Below are positions 43,101-51,989 of a DNA stretch of 64,000 nt, piece by piece. The notes under the pieces were generated by a model. The model was given only the letters and a program-made list of their open reading frames with translations. It had not been told where the DNA came from and searched no databases. A program made the translations under genes and the position numbers. The stretch's first letter is position 1, and each line of letters begins with the position of its first letter. The DNA comes from Bacteroidales bacterium (GTDB lineage Bacteria; Bacteroidota; Bacteroidia; Bacteroidales; Lentimicrobiaceae), in assembly GCA_016709025.1 (NCBI GenBank), contig JADJEQ010000026.1:23414-87413 (forward strand). Reading direction: 5' to 3'.

Positions 43101-44525
43101 GCCTTCAACGCCGCTGAGCGAAAGAATCGGGATAAAAACCAGGAGTATAATAAACTGACCGAAAATAGCAGAATTCATCATTTTTGATGCACCTTCAAAG
43201 GTGACGGAATCAATGAGTTGTTGCTTCTTGTCGCCCTTTGCAATGGCCAGTTCATCTTTAACAACCGTGAGCTTTAATGCAATAAATTCCACGATGATGA
43301 CGGCCCCGTCAATGATAATTCCAAAGTCAATGGCGCCCAGGCTCATCAGATTGGCATCGATGCCAAAGATGTACATCATTGAGATCGTAAAAAGCAATGA
43401 AAGGGGAATCAATGACGCGATGACCATCCCTGAACGGAAATTGCCAAGCAGCAGAACAACTACGAATATTACAATCAGGCAGCCCAGGATCAGGTTCTCT
43501 GAAACGGTGAAGGTGGTTTTGGCGATGAGTTCACTGCGTTCGAGTATAGGGTTTATGAAAACGCCTTCGGGCAGGGTTTTCTGTAATTCAGCCACCCTGG
43601 CTTTAACTTCAGTGATCACTTTGTTTGAATTGGCATCCTTCAGCATCATAATCTGGCCGAGCACTTTTTCACCCTGTCCGTTGCCCGTAATGGCTCCAAA
43701 CCGGCTGGCATGACCAAAATGAACGTTGGCCACGTCGCCAATCAGAATTGGAATTCCCTTGTTGGTGCTTACCACAATCGATTCAATGTCTTTCAGCGAG
43801 GTAACAAGTCCTTCGCCGCGCACAAAGTAAGTTTCGTGTTCTTTTTCTATATAGGCGCCACCAGCCACACTGTTATTGCTGCTGATGGCTTCATAAACCT
43901 CGCCGATGGAAACGCCCATCGCATTTAAATTCTCAGGGTTTACTGCGACTTCATATTGTTTCAGATATCCGCCCCAGGTATTTATTTCCACTACACCAGG
44001 AATTCCTGATAACTGGCGTTTAACCACCCAATCCTGAATAGTACGCAATTCCATGGGTGTATACCGTTCTTCGAAACCGGGTTTGGTGTCGAGTATATAT
44101 TGGTATATTTCACCAAGGCCCGTAGTAATGGGTCCCATTTCAGGGGTGCCAAAGCCTTCGGGAATATTTGCCGTGGCACTTTTGATTTTCTCAGCGATCA
44201 ACTGGCGGGGCAAATATGTTCCGATTTTATCCTCAAAGACAATGGTAACCACCGAAAGCCCGAACTTGGAAATTGACCGTATCTCTTTTACGCCAGGCAG
44301 ATTTGCCATTTCAAGTTCCACCGGATAGGTGATAAACTGTTCCACATCCTGTGTGGAAAGGTTGCCCGAGGTCGTAATTACCTGTACCTGGTTGTTGGTG
44401 ATATCCGGCACTGCACCAACAGGAATCCGGGTGAGTGAATAAAGTCCAAATGCCGCAATCGATAAAGTGAATAATATGATAATCAGTTTATTGCGGATGC
44501 TGAATTGAATAATTCTATCTAGCAT
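40185..44525 (-). CDS. CzcA-type heavy-metal RND pump fused to a TolC-like outer-membrane factor
   Basis: A 1,446-residue protein. Residues 1-about 1,035 are a complete heavy-metal efflux RND subunit: MLDRIIQFSIRNKLIIILF first helix, IPVGAVPDITNNQVQV, and in helix 4 DFGIIIDGAVIIVE. That motif fits the divalent-cation CzcA/CnrA group (DFG..DGAV..VE), unlike the copper/silver CusA group. After the last helices (LLYAVFDTVTG), residues about 1,060-1,446 are a TolC/CusC-type outer-membrane factor. It begins with its own signal-like stretch (ALLFLLPGMCVLAQ) and EISPEQAVAIAIKNNLALRA, and carries coiled-coil heptads and LALPLFFGGQRAKIKSA. One polypeptide spanning the inner membrane and an outer-membrane channel domain is seen in Bacteroidota; export probably requires cleavage after VLAQ. 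Likely substrates are Zn, Co, Cd or Ni. Confidence 0.9.
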   Translation of the reverse strand: MLDRIIQFSIRNKLIIILFTLSIAAFGLYSLTRIPVGAVPDITNNQVQVITTSGNLSTQDVEQFITYPVELEMANLPGVKEIRSISKFGLSVVTIVFEDKIGTYLPRQLIAEKIKSATANIPEGFGTPEMGPITTGLGEIYQYILDTKPGFEERYTPMELRTIQDWVVKRQLSGIPGVVEINTWGGYLKQYEVAVNPENLNAMGVSIGEVYEAISSNNSVAGGAYIEKEHETYFVRGEGLVTSLKDIESIVVSTNKGIPILIGDVANVHFGHASRFGAITGNGQGEKVLGQIMMLKDANSNKVITEVKARVAELQKTLPEGVFINPILERSELIAKTTFTVSENLILGCLIVIFVVVLLLGNFRSGMVIASLIPLSLLFTISMMYIFGIDANLMSLGAIDFGIIIDGAVIIVEFIALKLTVVKDELAIAKGDKKQQLIDSVTFEGASKMMNSAIFGQFIILLVFIPILSLSGVEGKMFRPMALSFSFALVGAILLCLTWLPVAATIFLKPEKEKKKSISRWVMNIAYRSYKPVIEWSYDHKKVIFGSALASLVLVGFLFSRMGGEFVPTLDEGDFVIQPVLKTGTSLSKTIELTTQMENILIDKFPEVDQIVSRIGAAEVPTDPMSMEESDIIIKLKPKKEWVSAKSKDELADQFKEALSVIPGIEYEFTQPIEMRFNELITGVRADVAVKIFGEDMEVLNQKAFEVKRLIGDVDGAADVIVEKTAGLPQMSVKYRRDKLARYGMNAGDLNRIISAGFGGAEAGSVFEGEKRFDLVIRLQQESRREIGDLENLRVNLPDGQLIPLSELADITYTTGPAKISRDNTHRRVVVSINVRNRDMESVVNDVERILDKKLVLPPGYYVSYGGQFENLRNATARLKIAVPVALLLIFIFLHFAFGSIKEAAMVFTAIPLATVGGVLLLWIRGMPFSISAGVGFIALFGIAVLNGIVLIEHLKELKEQGVTNMRERIITGTLQRLRPVILTAAAAALGFLPMAISTSAGAEVQRPLATVVIGGLITSTMLTMLALPLLYAVFDTVTGIQWWPFRLKRGIGIALLFLLPGMCVLAQHREISPEQAVAIAIKNNLALRADSLRVEQTKALIPATASLGKTSFYYGFDQNNIAENGQPLHIIGAEQSLGFPTLLIAQHNAGVAETRTSYANYELKKLQLTKIVMQTYYHLLYLKNKKQHFLYLDSIYSGFSNAAARQYETGGSNYLGMLNARSKHEQLMISKRQAELDVSKALNELQLLLQSDSLVDIGFSALPVLTVSENGNKPDPQTLLFSAYTDVQKSKLSVERNSLLPDITLSVFNGTNSYSGSKNYPGYQAGLALPLFFGGQRAKIKSARLDYEIALNEEENLKLQLSSRKSALRDELEKYRESVNYFIENGSNLAKEIYRAAQISYQRGETDFFGFIQSLETATEIELNYLDNLAGYNRIVLELNYLTIN

Positions 44526-44653
44526 ATCTCTTTATTTAAAACTGACAAACAAAATATTCCAGGTATTTGAGTATAAAGCTTTGTGGTTCAGCCCTTGAAA
44601 TGCTGAAACGGAAATGCTGAAAAATTAACTCAAATCATATTATATTCATCACT

Positions 44654-45283
44654 TCACTTAATCAATCCCAGCCCTTCAGTTGCCGAACTGTCGTTTGGAC
44701 GGTTAAGCAGGACTTTCTGGAAAAGTACTTTTGCTTCACGCAGCTTGCCAAGCTGAAAATCGGTCCATCCAAGCATCAGAATCGCATCATAGTCAAAGGG
44801 ATAGAGATTGGCGATGCGTTCAAAATACCTGAATGCAGTCTGATAATCCTTGCGACCGTAATAAATCAACCCCATCCGGTAGTTAACCGTATAATGGTTG
44901 GGGTCGAGCTTCAGTATTTCATTGTACCGCGTAATCACCTGGTCCCAGTTACCTGCAGAGGATGCCGGTAATACATAACCAAGCCTTGCCTCGATCGACA
45001 ATGGCATCAGGTTAATGGCTTTGTTATAATAGGCGATTGACTCTGAAAAGAGGCCTGATTGATAGGTGAGCCATCCCAGCCTCAGGTTGATTTCATAGGA
45101 GGATTCATCGTAAACCTTTTTCAGGATATCCGTTGCTTTGGTATATTCACCATTGGTTTCATAAGTGTAGCTGGTGCTGAAGGCCGTAACCAGGCTGGAG
45201 TTGTCCTGGGCGCTCAACTGAAATGCCAGGAAAATAGTAAAAAACAAGGTGGTGATTTTGCGAAGATTTAATGCAGATTCCAT
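44654..45283 (-). CDS. TPR-repeat secreted protein
   Basis: A 209-residue protein with signal peptide (about 1-25, FFTIFLAFQLSAQ) and at least four tetratricopeptide units, recognisable from LGWLTYQSGLFSESIAYYNKAINLMPLS, LGYVLPASSAGNWDQVITRYNEILKLDPNH and YRMGLIYYGRKDYQTAFRYFERIANLYPFD. TPR solenoids mediate protein contacts. Its start overlaps the last 16 bases of the previous gene, indicating translational coupling in the sigma-factor operon. It is the last gene of that operon. Location is probably the periplasm. Partner unknown; the barrel protein encoded next to it is the obvious candidate. Confidence 0.78.
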   Translation of the reverse strand: MESALNLRKITTLFFTIFLAFQLSAQDNSSLVTAFSTSYTYETNGEYTKATDILKKVYDESSYEINLRLGWLTYQSGLFSESIAYYNKAINLMPLSIEARLGYVLPASSAGNWDQVITRYNEILKLDPNHYTVNYRMGLIYYGRKDYQTAFRYFERIANLYPFDYDAILMLGWTDFQLGKLREAKVLFQKVLLNRPNDSSATEGLGLIK

Positions 45284-46602
45284 TTGATGCCTCCTGTGAT
45301 GCTTTGGTTAATGTAATTATACGAAAAAATCTGACCGGTTTCATCTACCGGGAAAAATAATTCAGTTCCCTCCCTGAAAAACACCTGGTATCTGAGGCTT
45401 AAACTCAGGTAGTCGTTGACACTTAAAATAAGTCTGGAGCCAATCCTGGTTGTTACCTTATCAAAGCTGTTGTAAATAATCTGAAGATTATGTTCGGCTG
45501 TGCCCGATAAATCGCCCCACGACATAAACGCTTCTCCCCAGAGTTTGTGGTAAATCTTTCCGCCGATCATTTGATACACAATGTAATCGTTGTTAATCTG
45601 GGTTGACTTCAGGGTTACCGTGGTCAATGAGTAAAGGTTCAGGTTACCCAGAGGCTTGCAGAACAGGGAGCCTGTTGCCTGAACATATTCCAGTGAGTCG
45701 ATCATCATCGACCAGACACCTCCGGATAAAGCCCACAGGGGTGCAGAATAGCTTACCTCTCCACCATAGGCATAATCGTTGTAATTGAGCTCTTTTGACG
45801 GTCCTATGATCATCTGAACCAGTGAATCATCGCTCGTCAACGGATTCATTACACTCACATTTACCAGCCTGAATGCGGGGCTGATTTTAATGCGTTGGGT
45901 AATGTTAAAAGAAGGTGAAATATAGGCTTCAACCTGAAAAACCGAATAATCGCCTGATAGAGAGTCAACAAAGGTGATGTCCACCCGTCTGTTCTTATTG
46001 AAATTCATTACCCCGAATGCGGCGTTAACCCCCATGCGATAACCAACCGGGAAATAAGCCCCGGTAAGCAGGTACTGTGAGTTTCGGTTAAGATATGCTT
46101 CTGAGTAAGTACCAGGCCCTGATTGCCTGTTTTTCTCGAACTGCTCCACATGGTTTGTAAATGCGGGACCGGTTTCCATATATAGCAGGGGCTTTTTAAC
46201 GGCCTGGTCAAGGCTTCCGGCTACCTCCGGGCTTAGTTTTCTGAGCAGCCATCGTGCATCTTCGGTTCTGTTGCTGTAGCGGTAAGATTTATAAAGCAAA
46301 CCGGAGGCATATTCATCGGTGGTATTGAACTGCAGTGCTTTTTCAAGATGGCGGGCAGCGCGGACATACCGTTGTTTATAAAAAGCAGCTTCTCCTACCC
46401 TTACACGCATATAATAGTAATCATATCCCTGCTCTATGGCTTCTTCACCAACAACGAGCAGACTGTCCCACTTTTGCTCATAATACAGCCGCAAAGTAAG
46501 GGCTTCATAGTTGGTTTCGGCATCACCGCTTGCTTTTAAGGGTGAATGCATCACCGATAAAAAGAAAATGAGAAGCAAAACTGCGATTCCGGCTTTATTC
46601 AT
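45268..46602 (-). CDS. TPR plus outer-membrane beta-barrel protein
   Basis: A 444-residue protein. The start chosen is the ATG at 46600-46602, because it is followed by a signal peptide (MNKAGIAVLLLIFFLSV). The longer frame upstream runs into the previous gene. Residues about 30-140 are TPR-like helices (AAFYKQRYVRAARHLEKALQFNTTDEYASGLLYKSYR). The rest is beta-strand rich with alternating aromatics (YRMGVNAAFGVMNF, SLRYQVFFREG) and ends SITGGIKWNLH, consistent with an outer-membrane barrel. It lies 7 bases after the urea-transporter/M23 gene. The combination of a periplasmic TPR and a barrel resembles YaiO-type proteins. Function unknown. Confidence 0.65.
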   Translation of the reverse strand: MNKAGIAVLLLIFFLSVMHSPLKASGDAETNYEALTLRLYYEQKWDSLLVVGEEAIEQGYDYYYMRVRVGEAAFYKQRYVRAARHLEKALQFNTTDEYASGLLYKSYRYSNRTEDARWLLRKLSPEVAGSLDQAVKKPLLYMETGPAFTNHVEQFEKNRQSGPGTYSEAYLNRNSQYLLTGAYFPVGYRMGVNAAFGVMNFNKNRRVDITFVDSLSGDYSVFQVEAYISPSFNITQRIKISPAFRLVNVSVMNPLTSDDSLVQMIIGPSKELNYNDYAYGGEVSYSAPLWALSGGVWSMMIDSLEYVQATGSLFCKPLGNLNLYSLTTVTLKSTQINNDYIVYQMIGGKIYHKLWGEAFMSWGDLSGTAEHNLQIIYNSFDKVTTRIGSRLILSVNDYLSLSLRYQVFFREGTELFFPVDETGQIFSYNYINQSITGGIKWNLH

Positions 46603-46609
46603 AAACAGA

Positions 46610-48802
46610 TTAGAGATATTTAAATACAGCTTTATGTTGCTTTTTATTTGATATAATATCAAGCGATTTAAGGTGGTTATCGGCAAATTGCATTTCAAAT
46701 GTCCGGTTTTCCAGATCTTTGCCGGCAAATCGCATTTTGCATTCTGAATAGATTCTTACCCTGTTGCCGGTGATCAGGGTTTCACAATCTTTGTATATAA
46801 GCTTGTACGATGGTTTCAGAAACAGAAAAAATGGTGAAACAACGTCCTGCAGCAACCTTAACGGGCCTGATCTCAGAATGGTAGGTGGGAAGGTGTCTTC
46901 AACGGGCATATCCTTGTAAAATCCAAGAGGTACTTTATAAGCCGCCAGAAAGAAGTGGAATAGCAGGCTTTTCTTACTACCTGCATAATGTGTAAAGTAA
47001 AAAAGCCGGCCTTCGTACCTGAAGTAAGCCTTGGCACCGGTTGTCCGGCATTCCAGGTATCGGTTGTTCAGCATATCGGTCTTCACATTCCATTCGCCTT
47101 CGGTTGTTTTATCTCCTTCGATGGCGTAAGATATAACCAGTCCCGGCACAAAATTAAAAGCTTCAGATAAAGCTGGTTCAGTTTCAATATTCTGCACCAG
47201 TTGCCCTTCTTCGGGTATGCCACTCAATCTGAGGGCAAAATTTAAATTACTGACGATGTATTGCGAAAAGGGATAAAGCATGGTTTTAGACCCGATAAAC
47301 GGGGTATTCTGAAACTGGAAATGCAGATGGGGGAATGGCGATCTGCCAGAATTTCCGCACCAGGCAATTACCTGTCCTTTATAAACATAAGTGCCTCTTG
47401 GAAACAGAATACTTTGTTTTTTCAGGTGGCTGAGTTTTGAATAGAGGCCTTCTGCATGCTTTATAACGATGGTGTTGCCCCAATTTTGGGCAAGGTTATA
47501 CTCGCCGGGTTCATTATCGTCAATCATGTCGACCACTTCCTCAATCCAGCCATCAGCCGGGGCGAGGACAGGTTTTTCGAAGCAATAGTAATTTTCTGTT
47601 TTTGAACCATCTTCAGAGAACTCCATCCCGTTTTCATCACAAACCACAAAATCCCACGCATATTTCCATTCGTCGCGGTGGGTATGTTTTCCTTCATGCC
47701 CCTGGGTTACCTGCCATGTTCCGTAAAATGGAAGCCCAAACTGGAAGTAGGACTGATTCCGGAATCGCTCCCGCGCATTCATCCCGGCGTAAAGGTTTTC
47801 CTCGGGTGAGAAATGCTGAACCATAACAGTCTCAGGCTTGAGCAGCATTCGTTCCCTGAATTTCATGGCATATAAAAACATCAGCACTACGATGTTAAAC
47901 GGCAATGAGTAAACAGTAAGCTGATAGGGCAGCAGCAGGGCTGTAGTGCCGGAGATTACCAGCGAAACGATGGGTGTAAGAATCAGTACCCACAACAGCG
48001 ACCACTTCGAAGCGATCATAAAAAATCCGCCCAGGGCAATCGCTGTGAGAATAAAGTTGAATCCGATGAATCCGTAATCGAGGTCATGCATATTGGCTCC
48101 GATCAGCAGATAAAAGAACCAGGCAGCTCCGAAACCCAGAATTGATAATAATAATGCTATTCTTGAATAGATTAGCAGACCAATGGCAATGATAATACCT
48201 GCAAGCAAATGATATTGGAAGAAAATAGCGCCCAGAGATTTGAAATAGGTTTCAATGGCGAGAGGCCACTCAACATCGCCAAACCAGTTGTATATTTTCA
48301 GCACCTGTTCGCCACCCCTTGCATATAGGGTATTCATTGTAAAAATGCCTGAATCGCTGGGTTCCAGACCCGAATAACTTCTGATGGCCAGTTCGGCCAG
48401 CCATATGGAAATCAGGAAAGGAATGGTAAGATAGGGTAATCCGTATTTCCCCAATAATCCTTCAAAGGTTATGGAAAGTAATAACGTGGTAAATGCCACA
48501 AAGGGGACAATTGCATAAAACGCAAAGGATGGCTGGACAGCCATGCCAAGTCCCAATCCAACCAGGAGGGCATTAAAACCATAAAATCCGCTCGAAATGT
48601 TATAATGATTTAATCCAAGAAACCTGGCCGCAAGGTTTGCTATCAGCACTGAAATAATTCCTGCCAGGCCGGCATAGATATCAAAAAACGAAATCACAAT
48701 CAACAGCGCTGCAAGTATCCGGTTTTTAGAGAAAAAAACCATGGAATAGCTGTTGAATAAGCCGGAAACAGATTCGCTAATCAGCTTCTCAGATTTAAGC
48801 AT
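46610..48802 (-). CDS. Urea transporter fused to M23 peptidase domain
   Basis: A 730-residue protein with two clear parts. Residues about 20-315 form a multi-helix membrane domain of the urea transporter family, with the duplicated motif SGFYGFNALLVGLGLG (about 71-86) and YGFIGFNFILTAIALGG (about 243-259). Residues about 345-500 are an M23/LytM-type peptidase: HTHRDEWKYAWDF with H375 and D384 as probable zinc ligands, GNTIVIKHAEGLYSKLSHL with H449, and PHLHFQF with H492 and H494. The last 200 residues are beta-rich and unassigned. All zinc ligands appear present, so it may cleave peptidoglycan cross-links or act as a regulator. Physiological role unknown; see findings. The gap to the sigma factor gene is 38 bases. 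Confidence 0.82.
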   Translation of the reverse strand: MLKSEKLISESVSGLFNSYSMVFFSKNRILAALLIVISFFDIYAGLAGIISVLIANLAARFLGLNHYNISSGFYGFNALLVGLGLGMAVQPSFAFYAIVPFVAFTTLLLSITFEGLLGKYGLPYLTIPFLISIWLAELAIRSYSGLEPSDSGIFTMNTLYARGGEQVLKIYNWFGDVEWPLAIETYFKSLGAIFFQYHLLAGIIIAIGLLIYSRIALLLSILGFGAAWFFYLLIGANMHDLDYGFIGFNFILTAIALGGFFMIASKWSLLWVLILTPIVSLVISGTTALLLPYQLTVYSLPFNIVVLMFLYAMKFRERMLLKPETVMVQHFSPEENLYAGMNARERFRNQSYFQFGLPFYGTWQVTQGHEGKHTHRDEWKYAWDFVVCDENGMEFSEDGSKTENYYCFEKPVLAPADGWIEEVVDMIDDNEPGEYNLAQNWGNTIVIKHAEGLYSKLSHLKKQSILFPRGTYVYKGQVIAWCGNSGRSPFPHLHFQFQNTPFIGSKTMLYPFSQYIVSNLNFALRLSGIPEEGQLVQNIETEPALSEAFNFVPGLVISYAIEGDKTTEGEWNVKTDMLNNRYLECRTTGAKAYFRYEGRLFYFTHYAGSKKSLLFHFFLAAYKVPLGFYKDMPVEDTFPPTILRSGPLRLLQDVVSPFFLFLKPSYKLIYKDCETLITGNRVRIYSECKMRFAGKDLENRTFEMQFADNHLKSLDIISNKKQHKAVFKYL

Positions 48803-48840
48803 GACTGAAGATTCGGGAAAATTTAGAAAATAAAAAGAAA

Positions 48841-49416
48841 TTATTCTATGAAATCTCTCATACGGGGATCACTCATAATCGCCTTTTTCAACCTTTCTTT
48901 ACAATTGTATTTCTTGGTTTTAGCGTAATTTTCTGATCCGTAGCCCATGGTATCGGCTATATCTTTCGACGAATACTTCTGAAGTGAAAGTAAAAGTATC
49001 CGTTGACAGTCTTTTTCCATGGCATTGAAGTGTTCACGGTATATCCTGTATTTTGTCTGCTCGTTTTCAGCAGCTTCTTTTGTGGCAGCCTCCGGTATGT
49101 TGAAGAATTTTTCAATCAGGTCAAAACTGGTTGCTCCTTTTCGTTTAACCTTAAGACGCTGCATCCACAGGTTCCGGCTGATTGAATAGAGATAGGTGAG
49201 AAAAGAACAGGTAAGATAAAAATCTTCTTTCTGAACATTTTTAAGAATTACAATCAAGGATTCCTGAAAAATGTCTTCAGCATCCTCTTCGTTGCCTGTA
49301 TTCTTTTTGATCAGATACCTGATGGTTGGAAAAAACTCCTGATAAACATGCTTGATGATAAAATCACTGTTAAGCTTAAGCCCTTCGACAATAGCCCGAT
49401 CGGAAAAGTGTATCAT
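48841..49416 (-). CDS. ECF-type RNA polymerase sigma factor
   Basis: A 191-residue sigma-70 family protein. Region 2 is seen as LIKKNTGNEEDAEDIFQESLIVILKNV followed by YLTCSFLTYLYSISRNLWMQRLKVKRK (about 35-90). Region 4 is at about 130-185 with ILLLSLQKYSSKDIADTMGYGSENYAKTKKYNCKERL, a helix-turn-helix for -35 recognition. It lacks regions 1 and 3, as ECF factors do. No anti-sigma factor is encoded next to it, unlike many Bacteroidota ECF sigma/FecR pairs. It heads the operon running to 44654, so it may direct expression of the urea-transporter/M23 and TPR genes and of its own operon. Confidence 0.85.
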   Translation of the reverse strand: MIHFSDRAIVEGLKLNSDFIIKHVYQEFFPTIRYLIKKNTGNEEDAEDIFQESLIVILKNVQKEDFYLTCSFLTYLYSISRNLWMQRLKVKRKGATSFDLIEKFFNIPEAATKEAAENEQTKYRIYREHFNAMEKDCQRILLLSLQKYSSKDIADTMGYGSENYAKTKKYNCKERLKKAIMSDPRMRDFIE

Positions 49417-49569
49417 TCAGCGCTGTTTATTTTCTGATAGTCACCTTCAACACCTGAGAAGCTGATTTGTTTAAGTAAATCCGCTGTTCAGCAATGGAGA
49501 TGCCCATAAATGCTTTATAAAGTTCATAAAAGTATAAATTTTGCAGGAGTCTGCAATAGATTTAAACAA

Positions 49570-50925
49570 TTATTTTATAATGTTCAGATAATCAGGTGTC
49601 TTTTCAAAGCCTGAAACTGAAGTTACGCTTTCGCTTTCCCTGATAATGTGGGTTTTAGAGTCCTGATCAATCAATACCACTTTTGGTCTAAGGGTGATAA
49701 ACTGCATCCATTGGGTCAGGTTGTAAGCACCGGTATAATGAATAACCAGTTGTTCTCCCTTGTTGAGCAGGGGCAGGGTTATGCTGTCTCTCACACAATC
49801 GATGTTCATGCAGAGCGGTCCGTACAGGGCATTTTCTTCCCTGTATTGTGAAAATCCCTGTGCCGGTGTAACCGGATGCTGGTACCAGAACGAGGTGAAC
49901 AGCAGGTTTACTCCGGCATCAATGATGGTAGCCCTGCGACCGGTCGACAATCGTTTGTTGGCAATTACTGTTGTAATAATATATCCTGCTTCATCAATCA
50001 GGGCCCTTCCTGTTTCCAGTATAAGCAGCGGCAGATTATCAGGTTTAAATCCGCTGTTGACCAATGCAGAGGTTATGGCTTCAGCATAATCATCGAAGGA
50101 TGGGTTGGTATCCGACCCCGGCAGGTACGATCCTTTGAGGGTGTTTTTAGAGGTGAACCCACCGCCCATATCGATGTAGCGAATGTCGTGATTGAATTTC
50201 TGTTTGATTCCCAAAGCCAGGTCGGCCAGTTTTGATGCAGCTATACCATAGGCTCCGGCACTCATGATAAAAGTGCCGATGTGAGTATGCAGACCAACCA
50301 GTTCCAGTTTGCCTGACATCATAATTTTGTTGATGGCATCCCAGGCCTGTCCGTTTTCGTAATTGAACCCAAATCTGTCCCACATCGGGTAAATACCTGT
50401 GTCCATATTTACCCTGATGGCAACCAGCGGTTTTCTGGTAAGTTCTCCGGTCAAATCGGTTAGCGTATACAGTTCATCGAGGTGGTCGATGTGGATCAGT
50501 GAACCGTTTTCTGCAGCTTTTCTCAGATCCTCCGTTGATTTTCCCGGGCCATTGAAAATGATTTTTGCGGGATCAACCCCATTCGCGACGGCTTTATCAT
50601 ACTCAAAACCTGAAACTACTTCGGCCCATGACCCCTCCTGATGAAATATATTACAGACGGCTGAAAGGTAATTGGTTTTGTACGACCAGGCGAATTGTAC
50701 CTTTGGGTACCGGGTGCTGAATGCTTTGTAAGCCTTGCGGTAAACAGAGCGGGTAGTGCTTTCGGAAATCACAAACAGAGGCGAACCGTAACCGGCAACC
50801 AGTTCCTTTACCGCAACCCCGTCAATATGGGTGGTTGGCGGAGAATCGTTGCGCATTCCGAATTTGCCGGGCATTCCGGTTTCAAGTTTGATTATATGTG
50901 GGCGTTCATAATGTTTCTTTTCCAT
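49570..50925 (-). CDS. Fold-type-III PLP-dependent decarboxylase (DapDC/ODC-like) with leader-like N-terminus
   Basis: A 451-residue enzyme of the alanine-racemase-fold decarboxylases. The PLP lysine is K83 in AWSYKTNY; HTHIGTFI and the phosphate-binding IDMGGGF are in the barrel. The C-terminal active-site motif GPLCMNID keeps the Cys and Asp used by diaminopimelate, ornithine or carboxynorspermidine decarboxylases. Substrate is not decided by these residues. Unusually, a 30-residue extension precedes the catalytic domain and starts KKHYERPHIIKLETGMPGKFG, which contains YxxPxI. This resembles the YxxP motif of RiPP leader peptides bound by PqqD-like domains. A PqqD-like protein is encoded two genes upstream. 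It lies 17 bases after the ATP-grasp gene. Confidence 0.82.
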   Translation of the reverse strand: MEKKHYERPHIIKLETGMPGKFGMRNDSPPTTHIDGVAVKELVAGYGSPLFVISESTTRSVYRKAYKAFSTRYPKVQFAWSYKTNYLSAVCNIFHQEGSWAEVVSGFEYDKAVANGVDPAKIIFNGPGKSTEDLRKAAENGSLIHIDHLDELYTLTDLTGELTRKPLVAIRVNMDTGIYPMWDRFGFNYENGQAWDAINKIMMSGKLELVGLHTHIGTFIMSAGAYGIAASKLADLALGIKQKFNHDIRYIDMGGGFTSKNTLKGSYLPGSDTNPSFDDYAEAITSALVNSGFKPDNLPLLILETGRALIDEAGYIITTVIANKRLSTGRRATIIDAGVNLLFTSFWYQHPVTPAQGFSQYREENALYGPLCMNIDCVRDSITLPLLNKGEQLVIHYTGAYNLTQWMQFITLRPKVVLIDQDSKTHIIRESESVTSVSGFEKTPDYLNIIK

Positions 50926-50942
50926 TTTTCAAATTGGTTTAA

Positions 50943-51989
50943 TCAAAGTTCTCCATTAACTGATATTTTCTCGAATTCAGACCGGTCCACAATCATGTCG
51001 TAGGAGTATCTGATAAAAAGCTTTCCTACATCGTAGGTGGTAAAAGGTTCAACATTCCTGCCTAATGCAAGGTTGGTGAGCGCTTCCGGAATATTCTGGC
51101 CAACACCTACCGCAAGATAAACCCAGGCCGGTATGCGCGGGTTGATTTCCATCAGGTAATAAATATTGTCGCTGGTTTTCATCATCTCCAGTTCAAAAGC
51201 GCCCTTCCACCTGGTTTCACTTACGAACTGCCTGGTGATGGCCAGCAGTTTTTTGTCGTCAATGCTGATGCCTGCCCAGGCTTTACCTTTATCGGTAATA
51301 AACTGTTTGCGCATGGGAACGGCCGCTACGGTATTCCCGTTGCCATCACCGAGCCCGGTAACATTGTATTCGGTGCCGTGCACAAAACGCTGCAATACAA
51401 CCGGCAGTCCCCATTTGGCACTAATTTTATTAAAGTAGGTCCTGGCCTGTTCCATATTGTAGGCTATATAGGCATCATACCATTTGCCTTTGATCATCAT
51501 CGGAAAATCGAAGTCTTTCTGAAGCGCGAAAATTTCAGAAGAATCAAAAATAGCTTTACCCAACGGAACTTCAATTCCGTATTTCTTGCCGAATTCCGAA
51601 AGATTTACCTTGTGACGCTCTTCAAACTGGCTGATTGTGGGCAAAAACATGTGAATGCCCAGTTTCAGGAGCTTGTCTTCGAGCTTTATAAATGAATACA
51701 ATTCAGCATCAAAATTGGGGATGATCACATCCAGTTTCTCGCGGCTCTGGATGTATTCAAGCCGCGATAAAAGAACATCTGCACCGGCTGAAGGATAGGG
51801 TATCTGGTAAGTCCGGTCAATCAGATCGTGCATATAAATGCCCGGCTCCATCGATTCATAAGCGAAGCCGATTATCCGCACATCGAAAGAAGTTGCTTCA
51901 CGCAATCCACGGATCACCGCTACCCCTGGTCCAGGGCTGTCGATGGCATTTAACCCTGTAACCCCGATGGTTATTAGTGGCTTATTCAT
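50943..51989 (-). CDS. ATP-grasp domain enzyme
   Basis: A 348-residue ATP-grasp ligase of the carbamoyl-phosphate-synthase-like type. The start is the ATG at 51987-51989 (MNKPLITIGVTGLNA); the TTG three codons earlier is less likely. Visible are an N-terminal preATP-grasp Rossmann region (ITIGVTGLNAIDSPGPGVAVIRGLRE), FPMMIKGKWYDAYIA as ATP-binding lysine strand, and WKGAFELEMMKTSDNIYYLMEINPRIPAW, whose ELE and EINPR supply metal ligands. Such enzymes join a carboxylate to an amine by acyl phosphate. Its gene overlaps the PqqD-like gene by 8 bases, and the decarboxylase gene follows. Substrates are unknown; ligation of an amino acid to a peptide or carrier is a reasonable guess. Confidence 0.85.
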   Translation of the reverse strand: MNKPLITIGVTGLNAIDSPGPGVAVIRGLREATSFDVRIIGFAYESMEPGIYMHDLIDRTYQIPYPSAGADVLLSRLEYIQSREKLDVIIPNFDAELYSFIKLEDKLLKLGIHMFLPTISQFEERHKVNLSEFGKKYGIEVPLGKAIFDSSEIFALQKDFDFPMMIKGKWYDAYIAYNMEQARTYFNKISAKWGLPVVLQRFVHGTEYNVTGLGDGNGNTVAAVPMRKQFITDKGKAWAGISIDDKKLLAITRQFVSETRWKGAFELEMMKTSDNIYYLMEINPRIPAWVYLAVGVGQNIPEALTNLALGRNVEPFTTYDVGKLFIRYSYDMIVDRSEFEKISVNGEL

